In this document: piece after piece, positions 44,324 to 56,098 of the stretch
Layout of the letters: every line of letters begins with the position of its first letter
How positions within the stretch are numbered: position 1 is the first letter of the stretch
From: Mariannaea sp. PMI_226
Lineage: Eukaryota > Ascomycota > Sordariomycetes > Hypocreales > Nectriaceae
Direction of reading: 5' to 3'
NCBI GenBank assembly: GCA_024336345.1
Contig: JANFOG010000013.1
Coordinates: 682,001 to 746,000, forward strand
DNA length: 64,000 bases
Notes under the pieces: generated by a model
What the model saw: only the letters and a program-made list of their open reading frames with translations
The model's database searches: none
What the model was told of the DNA's origin: nothing
Made by a program: the position numbers and the translations under genes

Positions 44324-45901
44324 ATGGCGGACGCGCTACTATGTCGGGTTAACGGCGACGCAGTCGCAGCGGGACGACGGCTGGGAAGGGATGAGTTCAC
44401 TACAGCGACTTTCCCACGGGCTGAGGTCCAGAAACTTCCGGAAAATCGACTTCGCGAAATTACTCGCGATATGATCAAAATCATCTTTGATGATATTGGA
44501 ATGGATGTGGAAGAACATTCTGAATGTTTCGAAGCCACCGTCCAGAGGATTATTGCATCAGGATTTTGGAAGGAGAAGACTCTGTCGAGATGGGGCGGCT
44601 ACAAGGCGATTCGCCGAGAAGTGGTTGTCTGCAACGGTCACTGGCAACAAGAACAACGCACCTGCGTCATCCCGGCACCCAGTCTGCTCGTATTCTGGGC
44701 TGCTGTCAATATGCGCCATTCCGAGTCGAACAGACGTGATGAGGCATCGCAATATATCCGACACCTCCAAATGTACAAGCACCTGAACGTCGCCATTGAG
44801 ATTTACGCCAAGCACAAGAAGAAGTTCTTCGTCGAGATCAGAGAGACAGCTGCTCGACCTGTCGTAACAAACCGTCTGATCCATGGACTTCCCGTGGTGG
44901 AATGTCGGATGGGGTTCGGTAATCGAATGGGTATTGACTTGGCTCAAATGGACTATGGCTTGTTGCTTGGCGAAGATGAGGAAGTCCCGCCCGAACCGAA
45001 ATTTGAAGTCAGCGAAGAGGAAATGGAGGAATACAGTCCACGTGAACGGGAGATACTGGAAGAACGACTTTCAAATGGTCCTATGGAGGTAATGAGTGAA
45101 GATCATTTCGGCGAGCCAGCACGTATGGTCGTAACCTATGTTCAGATCACCAGGGAAGAGGTGATGAATGCAGCGGGTGATCTTTTCGACACCCTCCGTC
45201 GACCTATATCCTGGGCTGGTCAGAACATCCGACCACAGGTTGAAGAATGGATTAACGACACGAACATTAAGCTGCTTGACGAAGGAGATCGGAATTATCT
45301 TTACCTCTTCTGCCTCCAAAACCAGATGGATGAATGGACTGAGAAGTTGTGAAGCCTGCCCCAGACATTCCCCACAACTGTCACTACAGCCGTCGAACAG
45401 TTGGAATCCAAGGTGATGTTCTGCTACAAGGATAGACAGGGACAGGCGTTGGAGAACATGCACAGGTACACCCAAGATCCGAATATCAAAACTTGGTGTC
45501 GCGAACAATTCCGAGCCCTGAGAGACGAAGCTCGACTCCATACGCAGAACATGAATTGGATGGGTTCATCCATTAAGCTAGCTAGACACTGCACTCGATG
45601 TGCTGACAGGCAAGTGCACCTACTCAAGTCATGCGTTACGGAGGTTGTCAGGGCGTTTTCATTGTCTGTTAAGCGGCGACGCACCGACGATGGCGGACAT
45701 ATGGATGAAGTGGTGTTCATGCACAGAGCAGTCGATGAGCTTATGGCTTTTCTGGAGACGACAGACGCAACACCTATGCAACAGAGGATAGACGCATTGG
45801 TGAAGCTCGCCAGTGCCATGAGCTTTACTGGCGATGAGACCCGACTTGCAGTGGAGAAGTTTCACACATTTGTCCAACGCAATCAACCAGCCGAACAATA
45901 A
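44324..45901 (+). pseudogene. Unrecognised 525-codon gene interrupted by one in-frame TGA
   Basis: From the ATG at 44324 an open frame of 342 residues ends at a TGA at 45350-45352 (...MDEWTEKL-stop-SLPQTFP). It then continues in the same frame for 182 codons to a TAA at 45899-45901. No intron with acceptable splice sites removes the stop. Both halves look coding on both sides of the break: helical, rich in Glu, Arg and Met, with segments such as GYKAIRREVVVCNGHW and CTRCADRQVHLLKSCV. I recognise no domain. The stop could derive from one transition in TGG or CGA. Options are a young pseudogene, a shorter functional 342-residue protein, or programmed readthrough. The leader is pyrimidine-rich like other genes here. 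Confidence 0.65.
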
Positions 45902-47077
45902 TCACCGCAGCCAATCCGGCAGCAATCGCCGCGCGATTATGCTGGAAGGCTTGGTGACTCGCCGCCACGGAACGAATGATTTGACCTGCTGTTGGTTGTC
46001 GCAACAGACTCTCTGCTTGGTGTCTGCACACTGCCTTCGCGTCATTTCCTTTGTCTCTTTGTTTTTTTCGCCTCTCAACTTTCTTCGGTCCTTTTGATGC
46101 GCCTTACTGCGCCAGTTCATTTGCATCATTGCACAATTCAGTTTTCACGCAGCATTGTCGGATACACTTGCTTCACGACAAGCGCGCTTCAATCAGTCCG
46201 ATGGGTACAGGAGCTTTCTCAGTGCCTGATGCATGAAGACAAATAGGGGCAAGGAGTTCTCTTTTCTTTCTTTCTTTTCCTTACGATACGCATCACGACA
46301 TGGGACAATGGGATTGCAACTACGAACAACGGGGACTGCGATCGGAATGTGGGATATGGCTCAGGAACATGGTCTGGGACGATGGGATTGGCGTCAACTG
46401 ATACTCGCAAAACAAAAAATAACAGAAAAAAAGAGGAAAACACCAAAACAACAAAAAAAATTTAAAATATAAATAGACAAACGTCATTTTGGAACTGGGC
46501 TGTGTAATATGATTCTTGTGAATGTAGTTTGTGGTTTGTGGTTTTTGTCATTTGGGACAATGACTTTTGGAGAGGACTGGCTAGGCCATGCAGAGTGTTC
46601 GTCCAGATAGGCGTTTTCCCATCTACACGCCATACGATGCTATCGCCACCGTTCAGAGCGGCCCTGAAACTCGTGGGCAACTCCCTCACGATGCAATTAC
46701 CTGCATCGCACTTGTTCTCAATGTGATGTCTGCAGCCTTAAGAATAGTTCTAAGCTTTGGAAGTATCAGAATACAGCTAACATCGCTGAAGGATTTTCTC
46801 AACAGGGGAGAAACATATGATTAGAGTTCAAGATGGAAGATGCTCCCTCGCAGTAAGTGGTTCCTGAGCCCGGCAGTACCATGTCTTGGAATCAAATCGA
46901 GAGGAGGACAATATTGGAGACGGCAATTTCAGTCCCCAAAAGGAAACAAAAAAAAGAATCCAAAATAAATTACTGGGTTTGAGTCTTCAACTCAATCTCA
47001 AAATTGCCATATCGACTAGACTGGGCCAAATGCCACTCCGCTCTAAATCAGTACGAGAAAACGGTGGTTTTTAAATT
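45902..47077. other. 3' flank of the unknown gene
   Basis: About 1.2 kb. The segment 45979-46045 is about 70% identical, without gaps, to 34014-34080. A 78-codon open frame at 46588-46824 has no recognised domain. TGGGACAATGGGATTG and a near copy occur near 46300 and 46380. Confidence 0.45.
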
Positions 47078-47656
47078 TCAACGAGACTCTGCCAAATCCA
47101 TGCCCCCAACGTCCTCTCCCAGCTTTTTGCCGCAAGCCACAACTGGAGTCGATTGCAGCAGCACGAAAGCAATCCGAACCCATTCTTTTCCATTGTTCCT
47201 CCATGCATGGTTAGTCCCTCTCTGGACCATCAAGTCGCCCGCTCGCAGGGTCCGGACCTCGCCTGAGTCTAGAACGCACTCCACTTCGCCGGCAATGACA
47301 ATGCCGTAGTCCAGGCTGACGGTGCGATGCATGGGCGAGGCGACTCCGGGGGGTATGTCGACGTATCTCAACAACGTGCCGTCCTTTCTGATAAGGCCGT
47401 CTTCCTTCTTCTGGGCGTACGCATCTTGAAACATTGCGAGGTCTTGGTCGTTGGTGAGCGGGATAGGGAATCCTCGGGTTGTGTATCCCAGCTCGAAGCC
47501 AGCAGACTCGCCTCCGCCAACGTCAACAGTGAAAAAGTTCATTGACTCTTCAATGTCACCAGAGAAGACGCTTCTTCCCTTATCATCATGGGTTGTTACG
47601 AATCGATTGATTTCGGGAAGGGGGCTCTTCCATTCTCCATTTTGTTGAGGAGACAT
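47078..47656 (-). CDS. Cupin-domain protein
   Basis: One exon, 192 residues, start ATG at 47656. A single cupin_2 barrel occupies about residues 95-170. Motif 1 is degenerate: GVASPMHRTVSLDYG then GE, keeping His110 and Glu124, with Thr in place of the second His. Motif 2 is well formed, GDLMVQRGTNHAWRN at 140-154, with His150. The fold binds a divalent metal in many dioxygenases, isomerases and decarboxylases. Losing one His ligand may change or weaken metal binding. Similar short cupins occur in fungal secondary-metabolite clusters and in amino-acid or aromatic catabolism, but no cluster is evident here. It is divergent with the hri1 gene. Confidence 0.88.
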   Translation of the reverse strand: MSPQQNGEWKSPLPEINRFVTTHDDKGRSVFSGDIEESMNFFTVDVGGGESAGFELGYTTRGFPIPLTNDQDLAMFQDAYAQKKEDGLIRKDGTLLRYVDIPPGVASPMHRTVSLDYGIVIAGEVECVLDSGEVRTLRAGDLMVQRGTNHAWRNNGKEWVRIAFVLLQSTPVVACGKKLGEDVGGMDLAESR

Positions 47657-48252
47657 TATTAGGGGAGGGGAGAATTATACCCATTTCCGGTGCCGCTGTT
47701 CCGCTCCCCTCAGCAGCACATCCTCAGCTTTTATACCTAAAGAGTCTTCTCACGCCCCTCGTATTTCAGAACTGTGCACAATTACCAGAAAGCCAGCATT
47801 TATTGTCATTGGTTATGCTCACAATCTCTGGGTTGAAACACATGGGCTGACTCTCTGATGACATGAACCAAGCGCAGAGTCAGGTTCACGGCATGGTTCG
47901 GCCCGAACTGTGAGACCGTAATGTTGCTACGTAATTGAGGAGGGGGGGGAGAGAATAGCTGATGCCCTCACCTGTTCTACCGCGCTTTGGGGGGGAGAGG
48001 AGACTTCTCAAATCTATTTCCTCAGATACATAATATTCCACAAATACGAACTAGTTATTAGTCCGAAGCTGTCTCCCTTTGGCTGCCAAGATTGTGCTGG
48101 TGGACGGCGATGGCCCCACGATTGACCCCTCACTCTCCTCCGTGCTCCGCTCACGTCTGACCCCAGCAATTGCTTATCTACCCCGGACTCCGCACCTTTC
48201 AATTCCCCCCCTTGGACAAACATCATTTTACATTGTTCCAGATATCGCAGTC
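47657..48252. promoter_or_regulatory. Divergent promoter region of the cupin (-) and hri1 (+) genes
   Basis: About 600 bases between start codons, with G-rich tracts at 47938-47952 and 47988-47997. The plus-strand open frame continues upstream of the hri1 ATG to about 48079, but without family-like sequence. Confidence 0.55.
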
Positions 48253-49036
48253 ATGGGAAGCATTTCGATCAGAGAGCATATTCGCTGGCTCCCCGACGAG
48301 GCCAGTGAGCCGACGTCTACTATTGTTCTGACCTCGCCGGGGCTTCGCTTCATCGATCTCCGTATCTTTCGACCGGAAGGTGTTGAGGGTGCCTGGAGTG
48401 GGCAGGAGGGTACGGCCTTTTTTTTTTTTTTTCTGTTTTATTCCAATGCATGTCTCGGATCGTCGCTAACATCGTTTCGCAGATGCCCTTCCCCTAGACC
48501 GCCTGGATTGGGGCATCGCCGGCAACTCCTCATCTTGGCATCGGGATGATGGCAAGGGTGGCCAGATCCTACGTTGCCAGTGGAGGCACTGGATCAGCTC
48601 GCGCACTACCAACCCAGAGAGCGCGGCAGACGAAGGCGACATGTTCCCGCAGGAGACTCCCGGCTTGACCCTGGAGGTGGGATCCATGGAGAATCCGGCC
48701 ACGGGCAAGGACACACCGTACGAGGAGCTGTGGCGCGATGCAGATCCCGCCCCTACGACTACGTCAGCTGCCAGGTGCGTTGTCTTGCAGTTCCAGAGTG
48801 AGACAGGCGCTCGGGGATCTGTCATCCGCCTGGGCCAGTACTGTCAGGGTATTCGACGGGACGGCGAACGAGTCTCAGTGGAGCGATGGGAGTTTGATGG
48901 AGGGTGGAAGCGAACTATTAAGATGGGAGATGGGGAGTTGCCGTGTGAGATGGTCTTGGATGACAAACTTGCAGTAAAGGTTGATGAGGAGGTCAAGGTT
49001 GGAAGCGAAGTGTGGAAGGCGGTTGAGGTTTCTTAG
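48253..49036 (+). CDS. hri1: Hri1 family protein, two exons
   Basis: Exon 1 is 48253-48409 and exon 2 is 48483-49036, giving 236 residues, which fits the family size of about 240. The N-terminus MGSISIREHIRWLPDEASEP is the typical Hri1 start and supports the choice of this ATG over an upstream open frame. Other landmarks are LPLDRLDWGIAGNSS just after the junction, DEGDMFPQ, and the ENPATGKDTPYEELWRD region. Yeast Hri1 is a small two-barrel protein that associates with Hrr25 kinase and Sec72; its biochemical role is unclear. The intron has a T-rich tract of at least 13 and a CGCAG acceptor; the codon split is G|AT. Confidence 0.92.
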
Positions 49037-49557
49037 AAAATTGGTGACGGGCTAGGGTCTGCCTGTACACGTCTTAATCTTAATCAACTTCTGGGACTTT
49101 CTTATTATGTTCCTTGTTTTTGCCGTGGTGGTACATGCCTTGGTATATTCATTGCGGTCCACCACGGCTCGCAGGATTTCCTTCATGCCGTGTCTGATAG
49201 GCATCGTATGGTGGCGATGATGATCCATACCAGAATAAATGCGGCGACATAATGGATCAAATACGGAGGAAATCTTCTCAGGCCTGGTTAAACTTGTATT
49301 GCTTCCAGACATACCACTCACGGGAAGGAAGTCACTGAGAATTGGATTACATCACGGAAAGACAAGTCCAATGACGGCAGTACGGGACATTTGATCATGT
49401 GTAGTCGGCCATGTATTGACGAGATCATGTCGAATATAAATACCACCAGAAACCCGCCGCAGGACGCAATCCGAAAGCAGATTCAACATTCAGCATTTTA
49501 CTCATTCCTCCTTGTTCAGTGCAAATTCCCACCTACGTCGTTAACAACACCGCCAAT
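49037..49557. other. Intergenic, promoter of the small secreted protein
   Basis: About 520 bases with no gene. A TATAAAT-like string at 49435-49442 and an AC-rich leader precede the next ATG at a plausible promoter distance. Confidence 0.5.
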
Positions 49558-50012
49558 ATGAAAGTCCTCTTCCTCCTCAATGTCATCGGCCTCGCCGTCG
49601 GAGCTGTCACCGCGGTCAGCTTAGACACCAGCAAACCCATCCAGTTCTGCTCACCCGACAAGGTGCAATCCTCTAAGTATGAGCTGGATTGGAGGAACAG
49701 TCCTAAGGATAGTGGTGCAGTCTACTTCTCCGTGGACGGATCCTGCCAGTGCCACAACAAGGAATGCTCCGATGCATCCTGCTACGCGCCGGTAAGCACA
49801 TCTTCATTACTTCTGCTACTTTTCCTTCGTTGTGCTCATGTTGCGGCTGTATATTAATTTGTAATCAGGAACTCGCGAACGGCGAGTACTTGTTCTGCAA
49901 GCAAATTGAGGGAGGTTCTTGTGGTTTCATCTGTTCCTATATTGATGAGCATGAGTGCAAAAATGAGGACGCTCTCTGCCCAGGATTTGCGACCCTCCCT
50001 GTAAAGAACTAG
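49558..50012 (+). CDS. Small secreted cysteine-rich protein (effector candidate), two exons
   Basis: Exon 1 is 49558-49791 and exon 2 is 49869-50012, giving 125 residues; the intron is phase 0 with GTAAGC and ATCAG ends. Residues 1-19 (MKVLFLLNVIGLAVGAVTA) form a clear signal peptide. The mature part of about 106 residues has ten cysteines, an even number compatible with five disulphides, with a close CQC pair and a C-x3-C pair. No known domain is recognised. Small size, secretion and cysteine content are typical of fungal effector-like or antimicrobial proteins that act outside the cell. Without homologs in view the role is inference. Confidence 0.85.
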
Positions 50013-50802
50013 TATGTCCGGTGGTCATATCCAACAGATAATGAAATGACAGGTTGGGGCTGAGAGCTGCTTTGAGCATCCAAACATTACAATTCTGGGA
50101 AGGGAGAGGATGACAAAGTCAAAAGGAGATAATTAAATGAAGCAGGTTGAGCATGGGTTCTGCCTAGTCTTCTTGGAGAGAGAATCGGAAGAAAAAGAGA
50201 GTCGGTCATATTCTTCACATTATGCCACAATGGCAGACCTACAACTTCGGCTTATATGGACATAGATAGAGCTATTATACAAATGTTCGTGGGAAAGCTG
50301 TCAGAACTGTCGAGCTGTGATTTGAACTCTCAGGTGGCAAAGTTGAATCGGGCAACCCGATGTCTCAGCTTCAACCTTCATTATAAGCTTATTGACACTT
50401 AATGCAGAATCGAAACGCCAGATCGATCATCGAGCATAAATATCATGATGTTTTATCGCCCAAGGTTGGTCATGACCCTGGCTGGGGGGGTGGCATGGGC
50501 ATCCATGTTAAAGACAAAATCCAACTCACCTGACATCATGAAAATGCACGATCGCAGATGGATTGATGCATCCACCTAAGGTTCTTACCAGGGCGTACAT
50601 ATAACTTGACGATCAACAATACTTTCACCGCATAGTGGCTCGTGGTCAACGCATTTTTTTTATGTCCGCTTTTATTGTGCAGCAAAAATAAAAGGCTAGC
50701 TCATACAAAAAGCTTTTTTTGGAGCTACCATAAAACTTCTAAGTCGTCAAGTCATGACATTAATTATATTGTTACATTTCTCAACCTACTGCTCCCGCCT
50801 GA
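50013..50802. other. Intergenic between the secreted protein and NmrA-like genes
   Basis: About 790 bases with two converging 3' ends and no gene. A GATTTGAAC string with a flanking hairpin near 50320-50380 looks superficially tRNA-like but does not fold as one. Confidence 0.5.
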
Positions 50803-51720
50803 TTACATGGCGGCAACAGCCTCCAGGGCGACCTTGACGACCTCATCCAGATTGTGCTTGGGGAGCTCGAGCACATCGTTCATAATCTCGCCCTCCTTCT
50901 CCAGGTGGCCTCCGAACTTGCCAGAGGCGAAACCAGTTTCAAGAACCTTGATGAAGGCGAAGAAATCACCAGACTCAGCCAGAGGCTTCTTCTCGGCGAG
51001 CAGCTCCTCAGTGTTGACGTGCGTGACGGTAAACTTCTCTCCGCTCTGGCGCTCAATGGACTCGAGGAGCATGTTGCCAGTGATGGCAAAGTCGCTCAGG
51101 TAGACGATGCGGTTCTTGGTCTCCTCCCACTTCTTGGTCAGGGAGTTGACCAAAGCCAGGGCGGTATTGTCCTCGGTGGTGCAGCTGATCCAGCCCTCAC
51201 CGTCGTCCCAAATCTCCATCTTCTTCTCCTTGATGTTCATGCCAAGGAAGTTGTGAGTGGCGCTCCATCGGAGCCACATGCCACAGGCAATGGCAGTCCA
51301 CTCCATGCCCTTGGCCTCCTTTGTGCGGAGGTAGTCCTGGACCTGGCCCTTCTGGCTGAAGACTCCGCTAACTGCACGGGCTTCGGGCTTGTTGTTGTTG
51401 AGGCCATACTCTGAGGGGATGTATCGCTTCACTCCGGCGGCGACAGCAGCGTCGATGAAGCGGAGCTGCTGGGTGACGGCGATGGTGGTCATGCAGTTGA
51501 CGATGGCATCCTGGCCCTTGAAGGCAACGGTGAGGGCACCAAGGGGGTATGAATCATCGATAGTAATGACCTTGACACCCTCGGGCAACTTTGATGTGGA
51601 TCCTGTACGCTGGAGGACTGTGACGGTGAAAGAGGGTTCGGCGAGGAGAGCCTTGAGCATGATCGAGCCGATGGAACCACCGCCTCCAACGAGGAGGATG
51701 TTCTTGAAGGGTGAAGCCAT
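50803..51720 (-). CDS. NmrA-like / isoflavone reductase-like NAD(P)-dependent oxidoreductase
   Basis: One exon, 305 residues. The N-terminus ILLVGGGGSIG carries the atypical-SDR dinucleotide motif GxxGxxG at residues 12-18. KRYIPSEYGLNN (about 118-129) is the family landmark of phenylcoumaran-benzylic-ether and isoflavone-reductase-like enzymes and of NmrA relatives. Members are either NAD(P)H-dependent reductases of aromatic compounds or, as in NmrA, redox-sensing regulators without catalysis. Length and composition are normal. It stands alone, so substrate or sensor role cannot be decided. The coding sequence has strong third-position C/G bias, suggesting good expression. A long antisense open frame at 50854-51414 is a shadow of it. 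Confidence 0.92.
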   Translation of the reverse strand: MASPFKNILLVGGGGSIGSIMLKALLAEPSFTVTVLQRTGSTSKLPEGVKVITIDDSYPLGALTVAFKGQDAIVNCMTTIAVTQQLRFIDAAVAAGVKRYIPSEYGLNNNKPEARAVSGVFSQKGQVQDYLRTKEAKGMEWTAIACGMWLRWSATHNFLGMNIKEKKMEIWDDGEGWISCTTEDNTALALVNSLTKKWEETKNRIVYLSDFAITGNMLLESIERQSGEKFTVTHVNTEELLAEKKPLAESGDFFAFIKVLETGFASGKFGGHLEKEGEIMNDVLELPKHNLDEVVKVALEAVAAM

Positions 51721-52175
51721 TGTGTCTTGTGAAGAGGTGTGTTGTTAATTTTTTTTTCCTTGGTGTCTTTTATTTCTCTCCTTCTTTTGAGAGTTGATTG
51801 GATTCTTGTACTGAGTTCTTGCAATGAATGAGACTTGGGGATATAGCAAACACTTCTCTACTCTACGCGGGACACCAGCAGTTTAATAAAGACTTCACCC
51901 TATGTCACCTCGTTTCGACGCAGCTCCATTCAATATTCCGCGGCGCAAGTCTCTCAGGTAAGCAAACCTGTGTTCCCCCTCTTTCCACGGCCACCTAGAC
52001 ATAATCCCATTGCGAAGCCAAAAACCAAGGGGGAAAAAAAGGATAAGGCTGCGTAGTGACGACGCCATCTCTTGGTAGCGCTGTTAGTTGACGGAGTACT
52101 CCGGGCGATACGCACAGTCCAGAGGCTCCAAAGTACTTTATCATGTACTATGTATTGTCCTACTCCATTTTAAAA

Positions 52176-52191
52176 GTGGCGGATCCGCCAC
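52176..52191. repeat. Perfect 16-base palindrome
   Basis: GTGGCGGATCCGCCAC reads the same on both strands and is flanked by A/T-rich arms (TTTTAAAA on the left, CAAAATT on the right). It could be a pair of very short inverted ends of a small element, or a binding site for a zinc-cluster factor (CGG...CCG). Confidence 0.6.
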
Positions 52192-55100
52192 CAAAATTCC
52201 ATTTTAGACGGTGGTGGTGAATCGTGCAATTAGTAATCGCTTGTACATTCACGTAAAAATCCCGACTCGCCTGATGCTCTCGCTGTATGAGAGAAGAGAC
52301 ATGACTTGTGTTATGTTAGTAGTATCCGTAGATAGTCGGTTCCTATTTTCGCTCTTACATAAGATACCATCGAGATACATACAAACATACATATACATAT
52401 ACACATATACACATAAAACTTTGAGACAAGGGAATGAATAGGATTGTTCGCTAAGACGAAACACATCTCAAGGCATCGCTCGATACGGTTTAAAAAATAT
52501 CCAAAATACAACTAAAATAGTATCAGTCACATTTTCTTCTTCTCAAATTTTTGAAGGGGATTTTGATCAGGTGATATTCAACAGCTTGTCCTATCAACTC
52601 GACCATTTTCTCGGCTCCAGTCACGTGATGTATTAGCATCTGTTTACTCTCTTGATGAGGTCCATGCTCCATCTGGGCGAGTCGAGAGAAATCCACAAGA
52701 CTCAGAAAAACCGCCAATGACTGATGAAGGAAACCCCCACGTTTAGTGGTTTAAGGAGGAAACAATAGAATACAAGTTGCAGATAGTCAGTAATGGCTGA
52801 ATCCCGCGTCCAGTGCCAGGGTCGTAGGCGTGCGGTTATGAATAATACAAAGATACGTAGTTCGTTTATTATCGATTCCCAGCATAAACAAGTACTGCCG
52901 CTGTAGGCGAGAATGGAGTCCGATCACGTCAGCACCAATGATTAAAGTACCTTTAACAAGAGACGCAATGAGGAATCGCAGAGGCGAAGACAGCCAGACC
53001 TGCCGTTTTATACGCGTTCTTTGTCTTAAAACACATCACTATGAGAAGAGATATTCCCAACGCCCAGGCCTACCCTACATTTTCAGAATGTGCCGTCCAA
53101 GTGCCCAATGCGGGAGTGGTGATTAGGCTAAAGCAATACTCTTATGACCTGATATCTTGGTCATTATAACTTCTCCCATTATCGCTCTACTTTACTTTGA
53201 AATATCTCTTGCACACGACTTCGAGATCACTATACGGATACGGTGAACCAAAATCTGATTGGGGCCTGGGTCTGACTCGAAGAGAGTAATCAATCATCCA
53301 AATAGAATATCTAAACATCCTGTCCTCCTCTCCTATGATTAGCTCTTTTTTTTTCAAGACAGAAACTCGAATCTGTCCTCGTCCAAACAAACAAGGAAAC
53401 ACCCACCTTTCACACAGAGAAGAAAATAGAATAAATGAAGTGCAATTTTTTGTCAAAAGGATAAGTAGCCGGAGAATCAGACCTGCCGAGCAAGTCGATT
53501 TCTAGGCATGCCTGAAAATCCCCAGAACAAAATCAAGAAGAGGCTGTGACAGCCTTCCGCGGATACAATTCTAATATTCACCTACCAGGCTCTACCCCCA
53601 ATACCGTGGTTGATTCCCCTCAAATGATGATAACCAGACTACCATATAGCTAGAGTCTGTTCGATATTCCTAATCTCGGTGGGGGCTCGATTCGACGTTG
53701 GCGGTATTTCGTAGCTAAGCAATATAGGATTACTCAGTCATGTCGACAGCGCAGGTTGAGTAAGGTAGATAGACGTCGGTCGATTGGGAAGCTCGTTCTA
53801 AATCAAAGAAACGCCTGGGTAAAGTACCCGACTGATTTCGAGACTTGTCCTACTCGGGGGCCAAGTTGTGATGGAGAGATCAAGTGGATAGGCCGTGAAA
53901 TATTCTAAGGGTAGTATGACCCATACGCTCTATAAGATATTTTATCCTCTGATCAAGAGATTTGGACAACCTAAGGGCCGTAAAGAAACATCATTTCGGA
54001 GATAGCAGTATGGCCCAAGATGTCAGGTGGTTATAGGCTATCGAACACGTGCACTTACGCCAGCATATTAAATACCTCATCCTAGGAGATATACTATAGT
54101 CCAAAAAAGAAAAAAGTTAGCTTGATCGCTGGCTGAAAGCACTGGATATCTCCTTGGGTTAGTTGGGACCGCGGCTGACACTCCTTTTATGTCAGAATAT
54201 CGACCCTTAAACCAAATAGTAGAAATTTGCCGCTTCCAGCGCCGTATTATGCCATCGAGAGCATCAATAAGACGAAGAATAATTCCTCAAGTACGAATAT
54301 CACGTATCTTCCCTAGAAACGTTCTGACCTTCCATCATGTAGCAAACTACAGATAGGCCATCAAGTGTCCTGGGTCGTTGGTCGCCTTGATGGTATTGGT
54401 AGACTGACGTTTTATCATTCGCTAGATGTTACGAAGGAGACGGTAGAAGACTGGTACAGAGACGGAAGAATGGGCAAGGTCTGATGCATGATATTTATCG
54501 ATATGTTGGTTGCGGGGGCGGGTGCAATAAAAGTCCGTAATGCCGACGTGGAGCAATATGCAAAGACCGTCCGAACGAAGATATCGTGACTGCTCAATAA
54601 CGATGGATCAACGACAACAACTGGCAATAAAAAGTGAAAGAGTTAGTTGAAATGAAGTCAAATTGGATATGAGCAAGCATAAGTGTATAATTTCCTCCCA
54701 GGTCAGCGTTTGATAAACCCTGGCTAATAGTATCCTTATACCATTTAGATCAGCTCATGTCTGATGACAGAACTATTAGAGTCCCTGAAGCTAATTTCGT
54801 TTGGTAGCATTGGAAATAAAAGACCTTGGAGTGCCAAAGTTCCTCGGTTATTGCAGAACCAAGGCTATTGCATCAGTTTTCGAGCCCGTGGTAGAGAAGG
54901 ACGAAGAGTCAAAGGAGACAAGGACCGAGATGCCGCTTTGGCTGAACATCAAGCAAGGACTTGAACGAGTCAGTCTGTCAACCAGAAAAAAAACTGAGGA
55001 GATAATACGAAGAATTTGTCAACAATCCTCAAGGGAGACGGCATTTCGGCAAACATCCCAGGGTATCATTGTAGCATTGCCTCGGTTGACACACGGCACA

Positions 55101-56042
55101 TCAATTTCAAAGAAAACGCCTTGGCGCCCGACTATCTCTAGTCTCGCTGTCACCTGAAAACGTGGCTAAGGAACTCATCTGGTATCATCACCACGCCTTG
55201 GGGGCGATATCTCTAGGTTTGTGTTTATCAAATGACACATTCGGCACCGTCACTTGCATGCAGGAATGAGCTGTGAGAGTCTGATGCTCTCGACCCAGGA
55301 TCAAACCACGCGGTGAGGAGCGGCATTAGCACGAACGGCTTCCATTGGCCTGCACACGCAAGCTTTGCCACGAGGCGGGATCTGACCGAGCTGGACGTGC
55401 ATTAGCACAAGAGGGTGTGAAGCTCATCACTGTCCTTGTCGTGCATGAGGCCATGTTAGCCTTTGCAGATGCTCAGCTTGGCGTGCTGGCTTGTCTGGAG
55501 TGCGCGGGGTAAGAATATGGGGGAGGGAGGGAGGGAAGAATCTTGACATTCTGGCTAAAACGATCCAAAGACCAAAATATCAGCTTCCTCTTCTTTCAGT
55601 ATGAGGTTTTTTGGTCTCATTGGGATTAGAGGACCTTTGTCAAGGCTGCGTCAGTGCTTAGATTTTACGGGGACGGCTACGGCACACGGCAACAAGAACA
55701 CCAGGCGCAAAAGCCTCAGTGACGATAGTCTCCATGTCTCCGCCTTTCTGGAGTTCTGCTGAGGAGAAAACAATGCAACAGCCGAGCATAACCAAGGTAC
55801 AACGTGGCAAGCAAACCAGGGGGGAAAGACCTCGGAGTTTAGATCTCATACTTGGGGTCATATCCCCCTCATTCTGGTAAAGGAGGCTTGCCGCCAGTTC
55901 AGAGAAATGAGACGACTGAAGTCAATCTACAGGCTGAGAAATCTGCTTATCTCACAGGTTATCACTAGTCTGGACTAGAGGTTTTGGGGGGGCCTGGTAT
56001 GTCAAGGGGCTTGATGTGCCAAGGAGTTGATTTGTAGGAGGT

Positions 56043-56098
56043 ATGTGAAAGGGAGGGGGGAAAGAGGGAGGAGGAGGGGGAGAAGAAGAAGAGGAATC
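56043..56098 (+). repeat. Polypurine tract
   Basis: About 55 bases almost wholly of G and A, including GGAGGAGGAGGGGGAGAAGAAGAAGAGG broken into smaller units. No coding role is seen. Confidence 0.8.

Noticed and set aside
45350..45420. Possible intron removing the TGA in the unknown gene
   Set aside because: The only nearby GT...AG pair would give an intron of about 19 bases, too short for fungal splicing.
50318..50385. tRNA-like string on the minus strand (GAGTTCAAATC)
   Set aside because: Acceptor and T stems do not pair and no A box fits, so it is not called a tRNA or tRNA pseudogene.
50854..51414. 186-codon open frame antisense to the NmrA-like gene
   Set aside because: Mirror of a codon-biased true gene; shadow frame.
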